Below are positions 9,307-18,062 of a stretch of DNA of 50,634 nt, one piece after another. Every line of letters begins with the position of its first letter. Position 1 is the stretch's first letter. The notes beneath the pieces were generated by a model. The model saw nothing but the letters and a program-made list of their open reading frames with translations. It searched no databases and was not told where the DNA came from. Both the position numbers and the translations under genes were made by a program. The DNA comes from Oscillospiraceae bacterium (lineage in GTDB: Bacteria > Bacillota > Clostridia > Saccharofermentanales > Saccharofermentanaceae): NCBI GenBank assembly GCA_015069215.1, contig SVJC01000002.1, forward strand, positions 1-50,634. Reading direction: 5' to 3'.

Positions 9307-10113
9307 ATGGCAGAAAACGAAGCACCCGTTTCCAAAAAGCAGAGGGTCTTAGGCATAATTCTCTGCATCCTGATCTTTGCCGCAGTCGGCGTTATCTCAT
9401 ATTTCATATGCAAGCCGATGCTCGAAATGAGCAAGGACCCCGCAGCTTTCCGCGCTTACATCGATGAGCAGGGAGTAAAGGGCTACCTGATGCTCATGGC
9501 GGCAATGTTCCTGCAGGTCGTTGCAGCCGTAATCCCCGGCGGACCTTTCGAGATCGCCGCGGGCTATGCTTTCGGCGTATGGAAAGGTGCACTCGTAGCC
9601 GATGTCGCAATGACTCTGGGAAGCCTTTTCGTATTCCTGATGGTAAGAAGATTCGGCACGAAATTCGCATGCCTATTCATCTCAAAGAAGAAGCTTGATT
9701 CCGTCAAGTTCTTCCACTATTCATCCAAGAGGGACCTTCTCGCATTCGTATTCTTCCTGATCCCGGGAACGCCCAAGGACATCTTCACTTACGTCATGGG
9801 CTTCACCGACATGAAGATACCCGTATGGATCTTCATCACGTTCGTAGGAAGATTCCCCGCGATACTTCTGTCTGCGATGAGCGGCGATTCGCTCGGCGCG
9901 AAGAATTACACGACGTTCATCATCATGATCGTCCTCATCGTGATCGTATGCATCGCAGGCAGCATCATATATTCCGTCTGGAAAAAAAAGCACGACGCGG
10001 CTGAAGCGGCAAAACTTGCTGACGAGGGCGCTGCAGGTGATGAGAAAGGACCTGCTGCTGTTGCTGTTGAGGCTGAGGCTTCTGCCGCTGAAGATCCTCC
10101 GGAAGGGAAATGA
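9307..10113 (+). CDS. TVP38/TMEM64 (VTT/DedA-like) membrane protein
   Basis: Multi-TM with PGGPFEIAAGYAFG and FFLIPGTPKDIFTYVMG motifs; 3 bp after the upstream gene. Confidence 0.82.
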   Translation: MAENEAPVSKKQRVLGIILCILIFAAVGVISYFICKPMLEMSKDPAAFRAYIDEQGVKGYLMLMAAMFLQVVAAVIPGGPFEIAAGYAFGVWKGALVADVAMTLGSLFVFLMVRRFGTKFACLFISKKKLDSVKFFHYSSKRDLLAFVFFLIPGTPKDIFTYVMGFTDMKIPVWIFITFVGRFPAILLSAMSGDSLGAKNYTTFIIMIVLIVIVCIAGSIIYSVWKKKHDAAEAAKLADEGAAGDEKGPAAVAVEAEASAAEDPPEGK

Positions 10114-10194
10114 ACTTTTGCTTAAGCGTTTGCCAGAAATGTATTATCCTATAGACAGATAAGAGGCACCTCTGACAACAAGGGAGGCATTAAC

Positions 10195-10797
10195 ATGGAC
10201 GCTAAAACTTCTAAGATAATCTCCATCGGAAGATCCTTCGGTGCAGGCGGAAAGACCATCGGCAAAATGGTTTCCGAGATGCTTTCCATTCCGTATTACG
10301 ATTCGGAGATCTTAAGCGAGACTGCGAAAAACTGCGCCCTCGACGAGAAATATCTTGCGAGTGTTGACGAAAAAGAGATCAACGACGCGATCCTTTATAT
10401 GTCCGTCGGATTCATGACTCCCGAATATACTTCGATCCGTCAGATCGCCGCAAATGCCCAGAGGGAGGTCATTGAGAAGATCGCTTCCGAAGGACCCTGC
10501 GTCATCGTAGGACGCCGCGCAAACGAGATCCTGAAGGATAAGAAGAACTTAGTCAGCGTCTTTGTAACTGCATCCCTCGATTACAGGGCGGGCAGGATCG
10601 CAGAGCGCGAAGGGATCGACCTTAAGGCTGCAAAAAAGAGAGTCCAGAAAGCCGACAAGGAGCGCGCCGCTTACTATAACCAGTTCGGCGGTTCTGCGTG
10701 GGGTTATGCTTCAACTTACGATCTGTGCATCAACACGGAGACATTCGGCGATGACAAAGCCGCCGAGATGATAGTACGCCTCGTTACGAATAACTGA
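10195..10797 (+). CDS. Cytidylate kinase-like family protein
   Basis: IISIGRSFGAGGKTIGKMVSEMLSIPYYD, GPCVIVGRRANEIL; preceded by AGGGAGG. Confidence 0.88.
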   Translation: MDAKTSKIISIGRSFGAGGKTIGKMVSEMLSIPYYDSEILSETAKNCALDEKYLASVDEKEINDAILYMSVGFMTPEYTSIRQIAANAQREVIEKIASEGPCVIVGRRANEILKDKKNLVSVFVTASLDYRAGRIAEREGIDLKAAKKRVQKADKERAAYYNQFGGSAWGYASTYDLCINTETFGDDKAAEMIVRLVTNN

Positions 10798-12606
10798 TCA
10801 ATCCTGATTCTTGATGAAATCTGCCAGGGCTTCCGCACGCATGATGTTGCCCAGATACTTGCCCTGGAAAGTGTCGCAGCCGTAGCCTGCGAGTATCTCA
10901 AACTGTTCTTTTTCGCCAACGCCCGTGGCGCATACCTTGATGTCGGTATCGTGCATCAGGTCGATCGCTGATGCGGTGAGGATCCTGACGTCGGAATTGG
11001 ACGCGAGGTCAGAAGTGAAATGGCCGTCAAGCTTCAATACGGATACAGGCAGGAGCGGTATCGCGTTGAACGATGAATAGCCTCTGCCGAAGTTATCCAA
11101 TGCGATCCTTACGCCGGTGGAATCGAGGAGCTCGATCACCGAACGGATGTCTGCAAGTTCAGTGATGAGGCTCTCTTCGGGAAGGTCAAGGATGAGGTTT
11201 CTGATCTCGCATTCCGTAGCGGCGACAGTGCTCGAGAATGACCTGACGAAGTTCTCTTCCTTGAGCTGGTTAGCCGAAATGTTAACGGTCATTGTAAGAT
11301 CGGGACGGAGCTTGTTGATGTCCGCAAGAGTTTTCAATGCTTCGATCAGCGAGAGCTTTCCGATGCGGCGGATGTAGCCGGAATTCTCGGCTGCCGCGAT
11401 GAAGTCCTGAGGACTTATGAAGGTATCGTTATGCTTGAAACGCATGAATGCCTCAAAGCCTATGAGTTCGCGGTCTGACGAGTAGCAGGGCTGATAGACC
11501 ATGTAGATGTCCTTGTTGCGGATCGCATCATCGAAAATGGCGGTGATCTCTTCTCTCGTCTTGCCGTCGAAGATCGTGTCGTTGTCTTCCGTACTCGTGG
11601 AGATCGGTGTCTGTGTACCGATCATTGATTCTTCAGCCTTTATGATGAGCTCGCCCGCGATCCTGCTGTCCTTGGGGTAATCCGCAATGCCGCAGGAAAT
11701 GTGCACGTCCATTGAATCCGAACCTGCCTCGAAAGCCCTGGCGCCTGCACGGCGGAGTTTCTCTGCGTATTCCTTGAGATCGTCACCTTTAAGTTTTCTT
11801 CTTTCGAGTATGAGGAAATCAGCATCTACGATCCTTGCGACCATGTCTGAAGGATCTGCTGCTTCACGGACCTTGTGTGCCATGTTCTGGATGAAGAGGT
11901 CCATGGAATTGTGGCCGATCCTTCGGGAGATCAGCTCGGAATTATCGAGTGAGAGATATATGACAGTGAACGGCTTGCATTCATTGTCGGGGATGTTGGA
12001 TTCGCGCTGTGAATTGATGTCCTCTGCGATGAGACGTGAGATCCTCTCGGTTATCATGTCCCTGCCGGGGAGGGTGGTGAGAGGGTCAAGGGAAGATGCG
12101 ATGTTGCGTCCGATAGCATCGTTGACCTCGTTGCTCGAGCCGGATCTCTGATGGCTTACGATGAGGCTCGTACGCTTGAACATCTCTTCTTCGAGTTCCT
12201 TGTTGATGCGTCTGCCGCGCTCTTCCTTCTGCTCTTTTTCGATCCTGCTGATCTTGGCAGCGATCCTCGTGATGTAATACTGCATCAGAAGGATGATCAT
12301 CATGGCGGTAAATGCCATGCCGCCCAGAAGGATCGCATCCCTGTTGCCAAGCCTGAAATACTCGTACGTATATACGAGGCACAGCATGATGTTCAAAACA
12401 AACGAGATATAGAAACCGAATTTGCCTAATGCGACACAGATGAGGAATGACAGGAGCATCAGTGCGATGCCGATCATGAACTTAGTCTCGGTGACCACCA
12501 TCAGCTGGAGCGCCACGAGTGCCATGAACAGAAAAACGCCCAAGATAAGGACGGTCATGTACGCCGCGCCGGATTTTAAAAAGATCCTGTCCGTTTTAGT
12601 ATCCAT
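10798..12606 (-). CDS. Membrane GGDEF/EAL-type protein, both domains apparently degenerate
   Basis: N-terminal TMs, GGDEF-like fold region, EAL-like region (NISANQL, LDNFGRGYSSFN, QGKYLGN); signature residues deviate from active consensus. Confidence 0.85.
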   Translation of the reverse strand: MDTKTDRIFLKSGAAYMTVLILGVFLFMALVALQLMVVTETKFMIGIALMLLSFLICVALGKFGFYISFVLNIMLCLVYTYEYFRLGNRDAILLGGMAFTAMMIILLMQYYITRIAAKISRIEKEQKEERGRRINKELEEEMFKRTSLIVSHQRSGSSNEVNDAIGRNIASSLDPLTTLPGRDMITERISRLIAEDINSQRESNIPDNECKPFTVIYLSLDNSELISRRIGHNSMDLFIQNMAHKVREAADPSDMVARIVDADFLILERRKLKGDDLKEYAEKLRRAGARAFEAGSDSMDVHISCGIADYPKDSRIAGELIIKAEESMIGTQTPISTSTEDNDTIFDGKTREEITAIFDDAIRNKDIYMVYQPCYSSDRELIGFEAFMRFKHNDTFISPQDFIAAAENSGYIRRIGKLSLIEALKTLADINKLRPDLTMTVNISANQLKEENFVRSFSSTVAATECEIRNLILDLPEESLITELADIRSVIELLDSTGVRIALDNFGRGYSSFNAIPLLPVSVLKLDGHFTSDLASNSDVRILTASAIDLMHDTDIKVCATGVGEKEQFEILAGYGCDTFQGKYLGNIMRAEALADFIKNQD

Positions 12607-12690
12607 ACAGATATATTATGTAGGGAACAGTGCTAATTATGTATTAAATAAAAGTTAAATTTCTGGGACATTACATCACATTGATGTAAT

Positions 12691-13353
12691 TCAAGCACCG
12701 TCTGCGCCGTCATCAGGCTCTTCTTCATCATCGCCGTCACTGTTGTCTTCACCTTCGAAATCATCATCTTCAGACTCGTCGTAGTAATCGTCGTCGTCTT
12801 CATCGTCATCGTCGACGTGGCCCGCGGGAGGCTCCTTTTCGCCAATGTCCTTGGGCTTCTGATTGATCTTGAAGATCGAATAATCGACCTCGGGTTTTCC
12901 GTTCCTGATGTTAAGTCCCCATGAAGCGACAACGTAACCTACATTGTCCGTGTCGCAAAGGACCATTGAATATTCGCCGTCCTCGATGTCTTCGACGGAC
13001 ACCTTGAAATAGTAGTCGGATGAATCCGACAATCCCTCATCGAAAAAGGCATATGTGTACTGGTTGTCGTCAGCATCCTCTTCATAGACATAGTCGCCCT
13101 TGAGGCAGACGCCTAGCCAGGCATCGGTCTCGAGAGCTATTTTCTTGCTCACTTTGAATACGATGAATTTACCGTCGACCGCGAATCTGATCTGGTCGGG
13201 GACCGCAGTGTTTTCGGTGGAGGAAGGACCTGATCCGGCCGAGCTCCCGGAGGCGCCTGATACGCCGGCGTCACCTGAAGGAGCCTTTTTGCAGGCCGCC
13301 ATGGAAAAAGTCATCGTCATGGCGAGGATCAATGTCAGTATCTTCTTTTTCAT
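12691..13353 (-). CDS. Putative lipoprotein with poly-acidic C-terminus
   Basis: MKKKILTLILAMTMTFSMAACKK lipobox; C-term DDDDEDDDDYYDESEDDD. Confidence 0.75.
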   Translation of the reverse strand: MKKKILTLILAMTMTFSMAACKKAPSGDAGVSGASGSSAGSGPSSTENTAVPDQIRFAVDGKFIVFKVSKKIALETDAWLGVCLKGDYVYEEDADDNQYTYAFFDEGLSDSSDYYFKVSVEDIEDGEYSMVLCDTDNVGYVVASWGLNIRNGKPEVDYSIFKINQKPKDIGEKEPPAGHVDDDDEDDDDYYDESEDDDFEGEDNSDGDDEEEPDDGADGA

Positions 13354-13517
13354 ATTTAGCAATTCTAACACCTGTTTTCGAAAAAGCATACAACGGGCAT
13401 CCGGGGCCCCGATTAAAAAAGATTGATATAATAGTCTCCGCGGTTATAATCTTAAGTGCAACATTATTGTCCGCTCATCTGTATATAGTGCAGAAGCGGA
13501 AGAAAACAGGAGACGTC

Positions 13518-14189
13518 ATGATATTCGGCTTAACTCTCAGATTTCCGCTTTGGAACTTCTTCTCCGTGTTCGCACGGGGCGGAAGCGAAAGCAAAAACAT
13601 GAGACCCGCACCGGCAGTTCCGGGCGGCCTTGCCGGTGAAGCACGTTCTTCTGATGAGAATATGAATGCCGCAAGAAGGCAGTGTTCCAAAGAGGAGATC
13701 GAGGCCGCAGCCGAAGAGGTGCTGAACACGTTGGGAGACGCGATCTTAAGGCTCGCTTTCTCCTACCTGCACAACAGGGAGGATGCCGAAGACATCCTTC
13801 AGGAGACGATGATAAAGCTCGTCACGCAGATGCCGGTCTTCGAAAATGAGAAACACCGCAAGGCGTGGCTCATGACGGTTGCAGCGAACCTGGCCAAGAA
13901 CAGGATCGAATACAACAAGGTAAGGGACTGCGCCGAGCTCAACGAAGAGCTCGCCGGAGCCGAGGAAGAGGACAGGAATGTGAGCGATGACCTGTCCGCA
14001 ATATGGAAAGCTGTCGAGCAGCTGCCGGTGAACCAGCGTGAAGCGATCCACCTGTTCTATCAGGAAGGATACAAGACCGCTGAGATCGCTGAGATACTTG
14101 GACGCTCGGAAGCTACAGTCCGTTCCGACTTAAAGCGCGGAAGGGACAAGCTCAAAATACTGTTAAAGGAGGCAGCCGACTTTGAATAA
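13518..14189 (+). CDS. RNA polymerase sigma factor, ECF type
   Basis: YLHNREDAEDILQETMIKL (region 2), LPVNQREAIHLFYQEGYKTAEIAEILGRSEATVRSDLKRGRDKLK (region 4). Confidence 0.88.
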   Translation: MIFGLTLRFPLWNFFSVFARGGSESKNMRPAPAVPGGLAGEARSSDENMNAARRQCSKEEIEAAAEEVLNTLGDAILRLAFSYLHNREDAEDILQETMIKLVTQMPVFENEKHRKAWLMTVAANLAKNRIEYNKVRDCAELNEELAGAEEEDRNVSDDLSAIWKAVEQLPVNQREAIHLFYQEGYKTAEIAEILGRSEATVRSDLKRGRDKLKILLKEAADFE

Positions 14190-15057
14190 GTATAACGAGA
14201 TAATGAGTCATGTCAGAGTCGACGACGATATGCACCGTCGTGTAATGGCAGCTGTCTCCAAGGCTCTTGACGAGCCCGCAGCCGTTTCGAAGATAGAAAG
14301 AAACGATGGAAATGAGTACTCAGGGCCCGTCAGGAAGAAGGCAAAGATATCCGTCCTGAGGATCTTTTCGATCGCTGCATGCGCCGTACTCGTTGCAGGC
14401 GGTGCGATAGTACTTGCGAGAAACTTCTCCGGTTCAACAAAGAGCGCGAATTACAATGCATTGTCAACTGCTGCAGCCGTGGAGGAAGACGCAGGTCATG
14501 TAAAGTCAGATAAATCCGTTGAAGGCATCCGGAGCAATGGCAAAGAGCGTGACAACGCAACCGTTGCCGCAGGTGAGACCGAAGCCCTTGAAGAAGAGAC
14601 CACATCGGCAGAGGTCAATGCTGCGCTCGGAGGCGACAAAGACAACAAGAATAAGACTTTCATGGCCGGAACAAACAATGACTATTCCTCCATCAAGAAG
14701 CTCATGCCTTTCAGGGTCAAGACCGTAGGCTCATCAACCTATGGCGAAATGAACATCAGCTCATTGGTCTTCACCGGAGAAAACGGTGAGAAGGCTGTAT
14801 TGTTCTTTGCCAAGGAAGGCACTGATCTCGTGAAGAATTACTATCCGAAGTTCAAGGGCGAGGCAGCTCTCCTCCAGAGCGAAGGAGGCCAGGTATTCTA
14901 CGCGATCGACACCTCTGTCGGAGCAAAGCAGCAGGTTGGCACCACCGGACCTTATGACGCCGTTACATGGACAAAGAACGGCACGGTCTACATGCTGTCA
15001 TTCAACACCAAGACTGACGTTGCCGTATTCATTTCCCTGATGGAAAAGATTGGTTAA
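14182..15057 (+). CDS. Putative anti-sigma factor / single-TM regulator partner of the upstream sigma factor
   Basis: Overlaps sigma gene by 8 bp; TTG start preceded by AAAGGAGG; one TM segment after a short cytosolic N-terminus. Confidence 0.7.
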   Translation: MNKYNEIMSHVRVDDDMHRRVMAAVSKALDEPAAVSKIERNDGNEYSGPVRKKAKISVLRIFSIAACAVLVAGGAIVLARNFSGSTKSANYNALSTAAAVEEDAGHVKSDKSVEGIRSNGKERDNATVAAGETEALEEETTSAEVNAALGGDKDNKNKTFMAGTNNDYSSIKKLMPFRVKTVGSSTYGEMNISSLVFTGENGEKAVLFFAKEGTDLVKNYYPKFKGEAALLQSEGGQVFYAIDTSVGAKQQVGTTGPYDAVTWTKNGTVYMLSFNTKTDVAVFISLMEKIG

Positions 15058-15140
15058 ATAAAATATTAAAGTTATAGTGTATAATCTGCTTATACTTGGC
15101 CGGGCATCTCTACGTTCCCGGAGAAAGGCAGAAATACATT

Positions 15141-16010
15141 ATGATTTGTCCCATTTGTGGTAAAGAAAATCCGGACGGCTCGACATTCTGTGCCGGATGC
15201 GGCAACTCCATGGTTCCCCAGGCGCCTGTAGCTCCTGCAGCTCCCATCATCCCGCAGCAGCCCGCTCCTCAGGCCCAGCCTCAGCAGCAGTACGCACAGC
15301 CCCATCAGCAGTATGCCCAGCCCCAGTATGCTCAGCCTCAGCAGCAGTATGCGGCCCCGGCAGCAGCTCCTGCAAACAGGCCTGCCGGCCCTTCTTTCGG
15401 CGACTATTTCAAGTCGCTCTTCAATGCTGCCATTAAGCCTGCCACAGGCTGCAGCGAAGAAGTAAAGAAGTATGAAAGGATCGGCCATGCGCTCATCCTT
15501 ACGGCGATCGTAGTCGGCATCCTTACGATCCTGAGCTTCACGTCTTCAGTCATCACGACCACCATAGGCCAATACTGGCCCTCAACAAACGTGGGAGTAA
15601 TGATCAGACTTATCACCAGATTCTTCTCACCTTTGGTCCACTATGCACTCAGGACAGCAGGTTTTGCAGGCATCATGGTGCTTATCGGTCTCATCACGAA
15701 GGAGAAGTGGTCATTCCCCAGAATGCTTGCGATCAGCTCCATGGCAATCTTCCCTGCAGAAGTTGTCGATCTTGTTCTTTATGACATCCTCTCAAGCATT
15801 TCGATCGCATCTACCGTTTTCAACACATTGATGAAGATCTTCCCGCTTACGACGATCCTTTCTTCAGCAGCTTCCATCTATGCATTCATCATCATGTATG
15901 AGGGAATCACGCAGGAGTCAAAGCTTACGGGAAACAAGAAGGTGTTCGTCTACGTCATCGCATACGTTGTCCTCGCATTTGTTTCACGTTACATCTCACT
16001 CGTTCTCTGA
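15141..16010 (+). CDS. Zinc-ribbon, Gln/Pro-rich linker, YIP1-like membrane domain protein
   Basis: MICPICGKENPDGSTFCAGCGNS; QPQQQYAQP repeats; C-terminal multi-TM. Confidence 0.8.
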   Translation: MICPICGKENPDGSTFCAGCGNSMVPQAPVAPAAPIIPQQPAPQAQPQQQYAQPHQQYAQPQYAQPQQQYAAPAAAPANRPAGPSFGDYFKSLFNAAIKPATGCSEEVKKYERIGHALILTAIVVGILTILSFTSSVITTTIGQYWPSTNVGVMIRLITRFFSPLVHYALRTAGFAGIMVLIGLITKEKWSFPRMLAISSMAIFPAEVVDLVLYDILSSISIASTVFNTLMKIFPLTTILSSAASIYAFIIMYEGITQESKLTGNKKVFVYVIAYVVLAFVSRYISLVL

Positions 16011-16034
16011 GTAACCCCGGATCTTTCCGGTTCA

Positions 16035-16061
16035 AGGGACTGCCTTGTGCAGTCCTTTTTT
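16035..16061 (+). terminator. Rho-independent terminator
   Basis: GGACTGC-CTTGT-GCAGTCC followed by TTTTTT. Confidence 0.8.
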
Positions 16062-16140
16062 ATGCTCTTTTCCCGCACTGCAACAAAACCCGCTGCTGCA
16101 CTGTATATATGGCATAAGCGAAAAACGGAGGAAAAGAATA

Positions 16141-17436
16141 ATGAAAAAGTTTATCGGAAAAAGAGCTGTTGTCGCAGGACTTACTGCAACCATGCTCCTC
16201 ACCGGATGCGCAAAAACCGCACCCGCACCTGCTGAAAAGCCCCTCAAGAATGACCCGCAGGTGAAAGCCGAGATCAATCTTGAGGCAGTCGGAAACCACA
16301 AGTTCGACGAAGAAAAGTTAAATGACGGCTACGGCGAATTCACTTTCAAGATGCTCGCAATGGCGGCCGCCAAGGCACAAGAGGCAAACATCATGATCTC
16401 GCCCGCCTCGATAATGATGGCGCTCGACATGTGTGCCGCAGGTGCAAAAGGGGAGACCTTAAAGCAGATCAACGATCTTTTCGCGAAGAACACGGATCCT
16501 TTAGATCAGCAGGCTTTTGCAGCCGAAATGATGAAGAGGATAAACAACGCCAAGAAGGTTGATTTCGCCTGCGCAAATGCCATCTGGAACAACGAGAACA
16601 TGCTTGGCGACAAGGTCAACGCAACTTATATCAACTACATCAAGAAGACATTTGAAGCTGAATTCCATTCGGGCAAATTCGACGGAAGGACTCATGAGCA
16701 GATCAACAAGTGGGTAGATGACAAGACACATCACATGATCCCGGACATCATCAACGAGCCGTTAGATCCCACGACCGTCATGGTCCTGGTCAACGCGATC
16801 CGTTTTGAAGGAGAGTGGAAGAAAGGTTATTCCGACGGAGATGTTTCCGATCAGGATTTCAAGGGCACCAACGGGACAAAGAAGGCAAAGATGCTTTCCG
16901 GCACCGAAAAGGGTTATTTCTCCACATCCAAGGCAACAGGCTTCATCAAGTACTATGAAGGCGACGAATATGCCTTCATCGCCATCCTTCCAAACGACCA
17001 GAAGGTCAGTGCTAACGATTTCCTCAAGGACTTCTCACACGACGATTACAAGGAGTTCATCAAGAGCCGCAAGTTAGTCGATGTAAACACTCTCATGCCC
17101 GAATTCAAGTCTGACTACATGGTCCGGTGCAATGATCTGCTCAAGGCACTTGGCGTAAAGGACGCATTCGATCCTGATCTCGCAAACTTCAAAGGGATCG
17201 CTGACACAAAACCTGAGAACATATATATTTCGAACGTCCTTCACAAGACCCACATTGAGGTCGACCGCAAGGGCACCAAGGCAGCCGCGGCCACGGCGAT
17301 CCAGACGGAAGCAAATTGCGCAATGCCTTCTGACATGCCGAAATCCGTCATCTGCGACAGACCTTATGTTTATGCGATCGTTGATACGCTGAACATGAAC
17401 CCGATCTTCATCGGCACGGTCAACAACGTCGACTGA
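16141..17436 (+). CDS. Serpin family protein, predicted lipoprotein
   Basis: Lipobox LLTGCAKT; serpin hinge HKTHIEVDRKGTKAAAATAI and distal RPYVYAIVDTLNMNPIFIGTVNN. Confidence 0.9.
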   Translation: MKKFIGKRAVVAGLTATMLLTGCAKTAPAPAEKPLKNDPQVKAEINLEAVGNHKFDEEKLNDGYGEFTFKMLAMAAAKAQEANIMISPASIMMALDMCAAGAKGETLKQINDLFAKNTDPLDQQAFAAEMMKRINNAKKVDFACANAIWNNENMLGDKVNATYINYIKKTFEAEFHSGKFDGRTHEQINKWVDDKTHHMIPDIINEPLDPTTVMVLVNAIRFEGEWKKGYSDGDVSDQDFKGTNGTKKAKMLSGTEKGYFSTSKATGFIKYYEGDEYAFIAILPNDQKVSANDFLKDFSHDDYKEFIKSRKLVDVNTLMPEFKSDYMVRCNDLLKALGVKDAFDPDLANFKGIADTKPENIYISNVLHKTHIEVDRKGTKAAAATAIQTEANCAMPSDMPKSVICDRPYVYAIVDTLNMNPIFIGTVNNVD

Positions 17437-17461
17437 CGCTTCTATTACTTGTCATTCCCAC

Positions 17462-17515
17462 TACTGCCGCATGGAGATGCCTTTTGGCGGATCCGTGCGG
17501 CAGTATTTGCGCAGG
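17462..17515. repeat. Interrupted inverted repeat, 10-bp perfect arms
   Basis: TACTGCCGCA (17462-17471) and TGCGGCAGTA (17506-17515). Confidence 0.7.
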
Positions 17516-17537
17516 TTTGCGGTGATCCTGGCGGGAT

Positions 17538-17938
17538 TCATTCCAAAAAAGATTTGGCTGCGTTTTGGAATGACAAAATCGGTCCGTTTACGCCTTTTTC
17601 CGGGTGATATTCATTCCAAATCTGATTTATCAGCATTTTGGAATGAAAAAATCGGTCTGTTTACGCCTTTTTCTGAGTGATATTCATTCCAAATCTGAAT
17701 TATCCGCGTTTTGGAATGACAAAAATGGTCTGTTTACGCCTTTTTCTGAGTGATATTCATTCCAAATCTGAATTATCCGCGTTTTGGAATGAAAATTCTG
17801 AGCCTGAGCAAGAGAATTTGCCGAAAAAGTCATTCCAAAACAGAGATTTAAGAAGATTGGAATGACAAATTCCGTTTTTGAGGGTTTTCGGGACTCAAAA
17901 GAGCATACGAAAAGGCGAGCTCCGGCATTTTTCGTATG
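17538..17938. repeat. Array of 36-bp interrupted palindromes at 73-bp period (five units plus a sixth divergent palindrome)
   Basis: TCATTCCAAA-N16-TTTGGAATGA at 17538, 17611, 17684, 17757 and a variant at 17830, all exactly 73 bp apart; CATACGAAAA-N15-TTTTCGTATG at 17904-17938. Confidence 0.92.
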
Positions 17939-18062
17939 AACATACAAAAAACCTTTAATGCCTATGTTTTGCCTGATATCAGGAAAACGTACATACTTTT
18001 ATTTTTTCTTTCATAGGATATAATATTTGGGATATCAAAACGTGGGAACGGGTTAATCTTTA

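Noticed and set aside
13332-13517. N-terminal extension of the sigma-factor ORF
   Set aside because: Would overlap the divergent lipoprotein start and upstream promoter region; ATG 13518 is more plausible.
17538-17938. CRISPR array (36-bp repeat, 37-bp spacer geometry)
   Set aside because: The central 16 bp of each 'repeat' is variable, while the 'spacers' of units 1-3 are nearly identical; no cas genes in the window.
17471-17947. Short ORFs across the 73-bp array on both strands (69, 62 and 87 aa, with repeats like IHSKSDLSAFWNE)
   Set aside because: The repeat period is 73 bp (not a multiple of 3), both strands are open, and translations only reflect the palindromic repeat; not credible genes.
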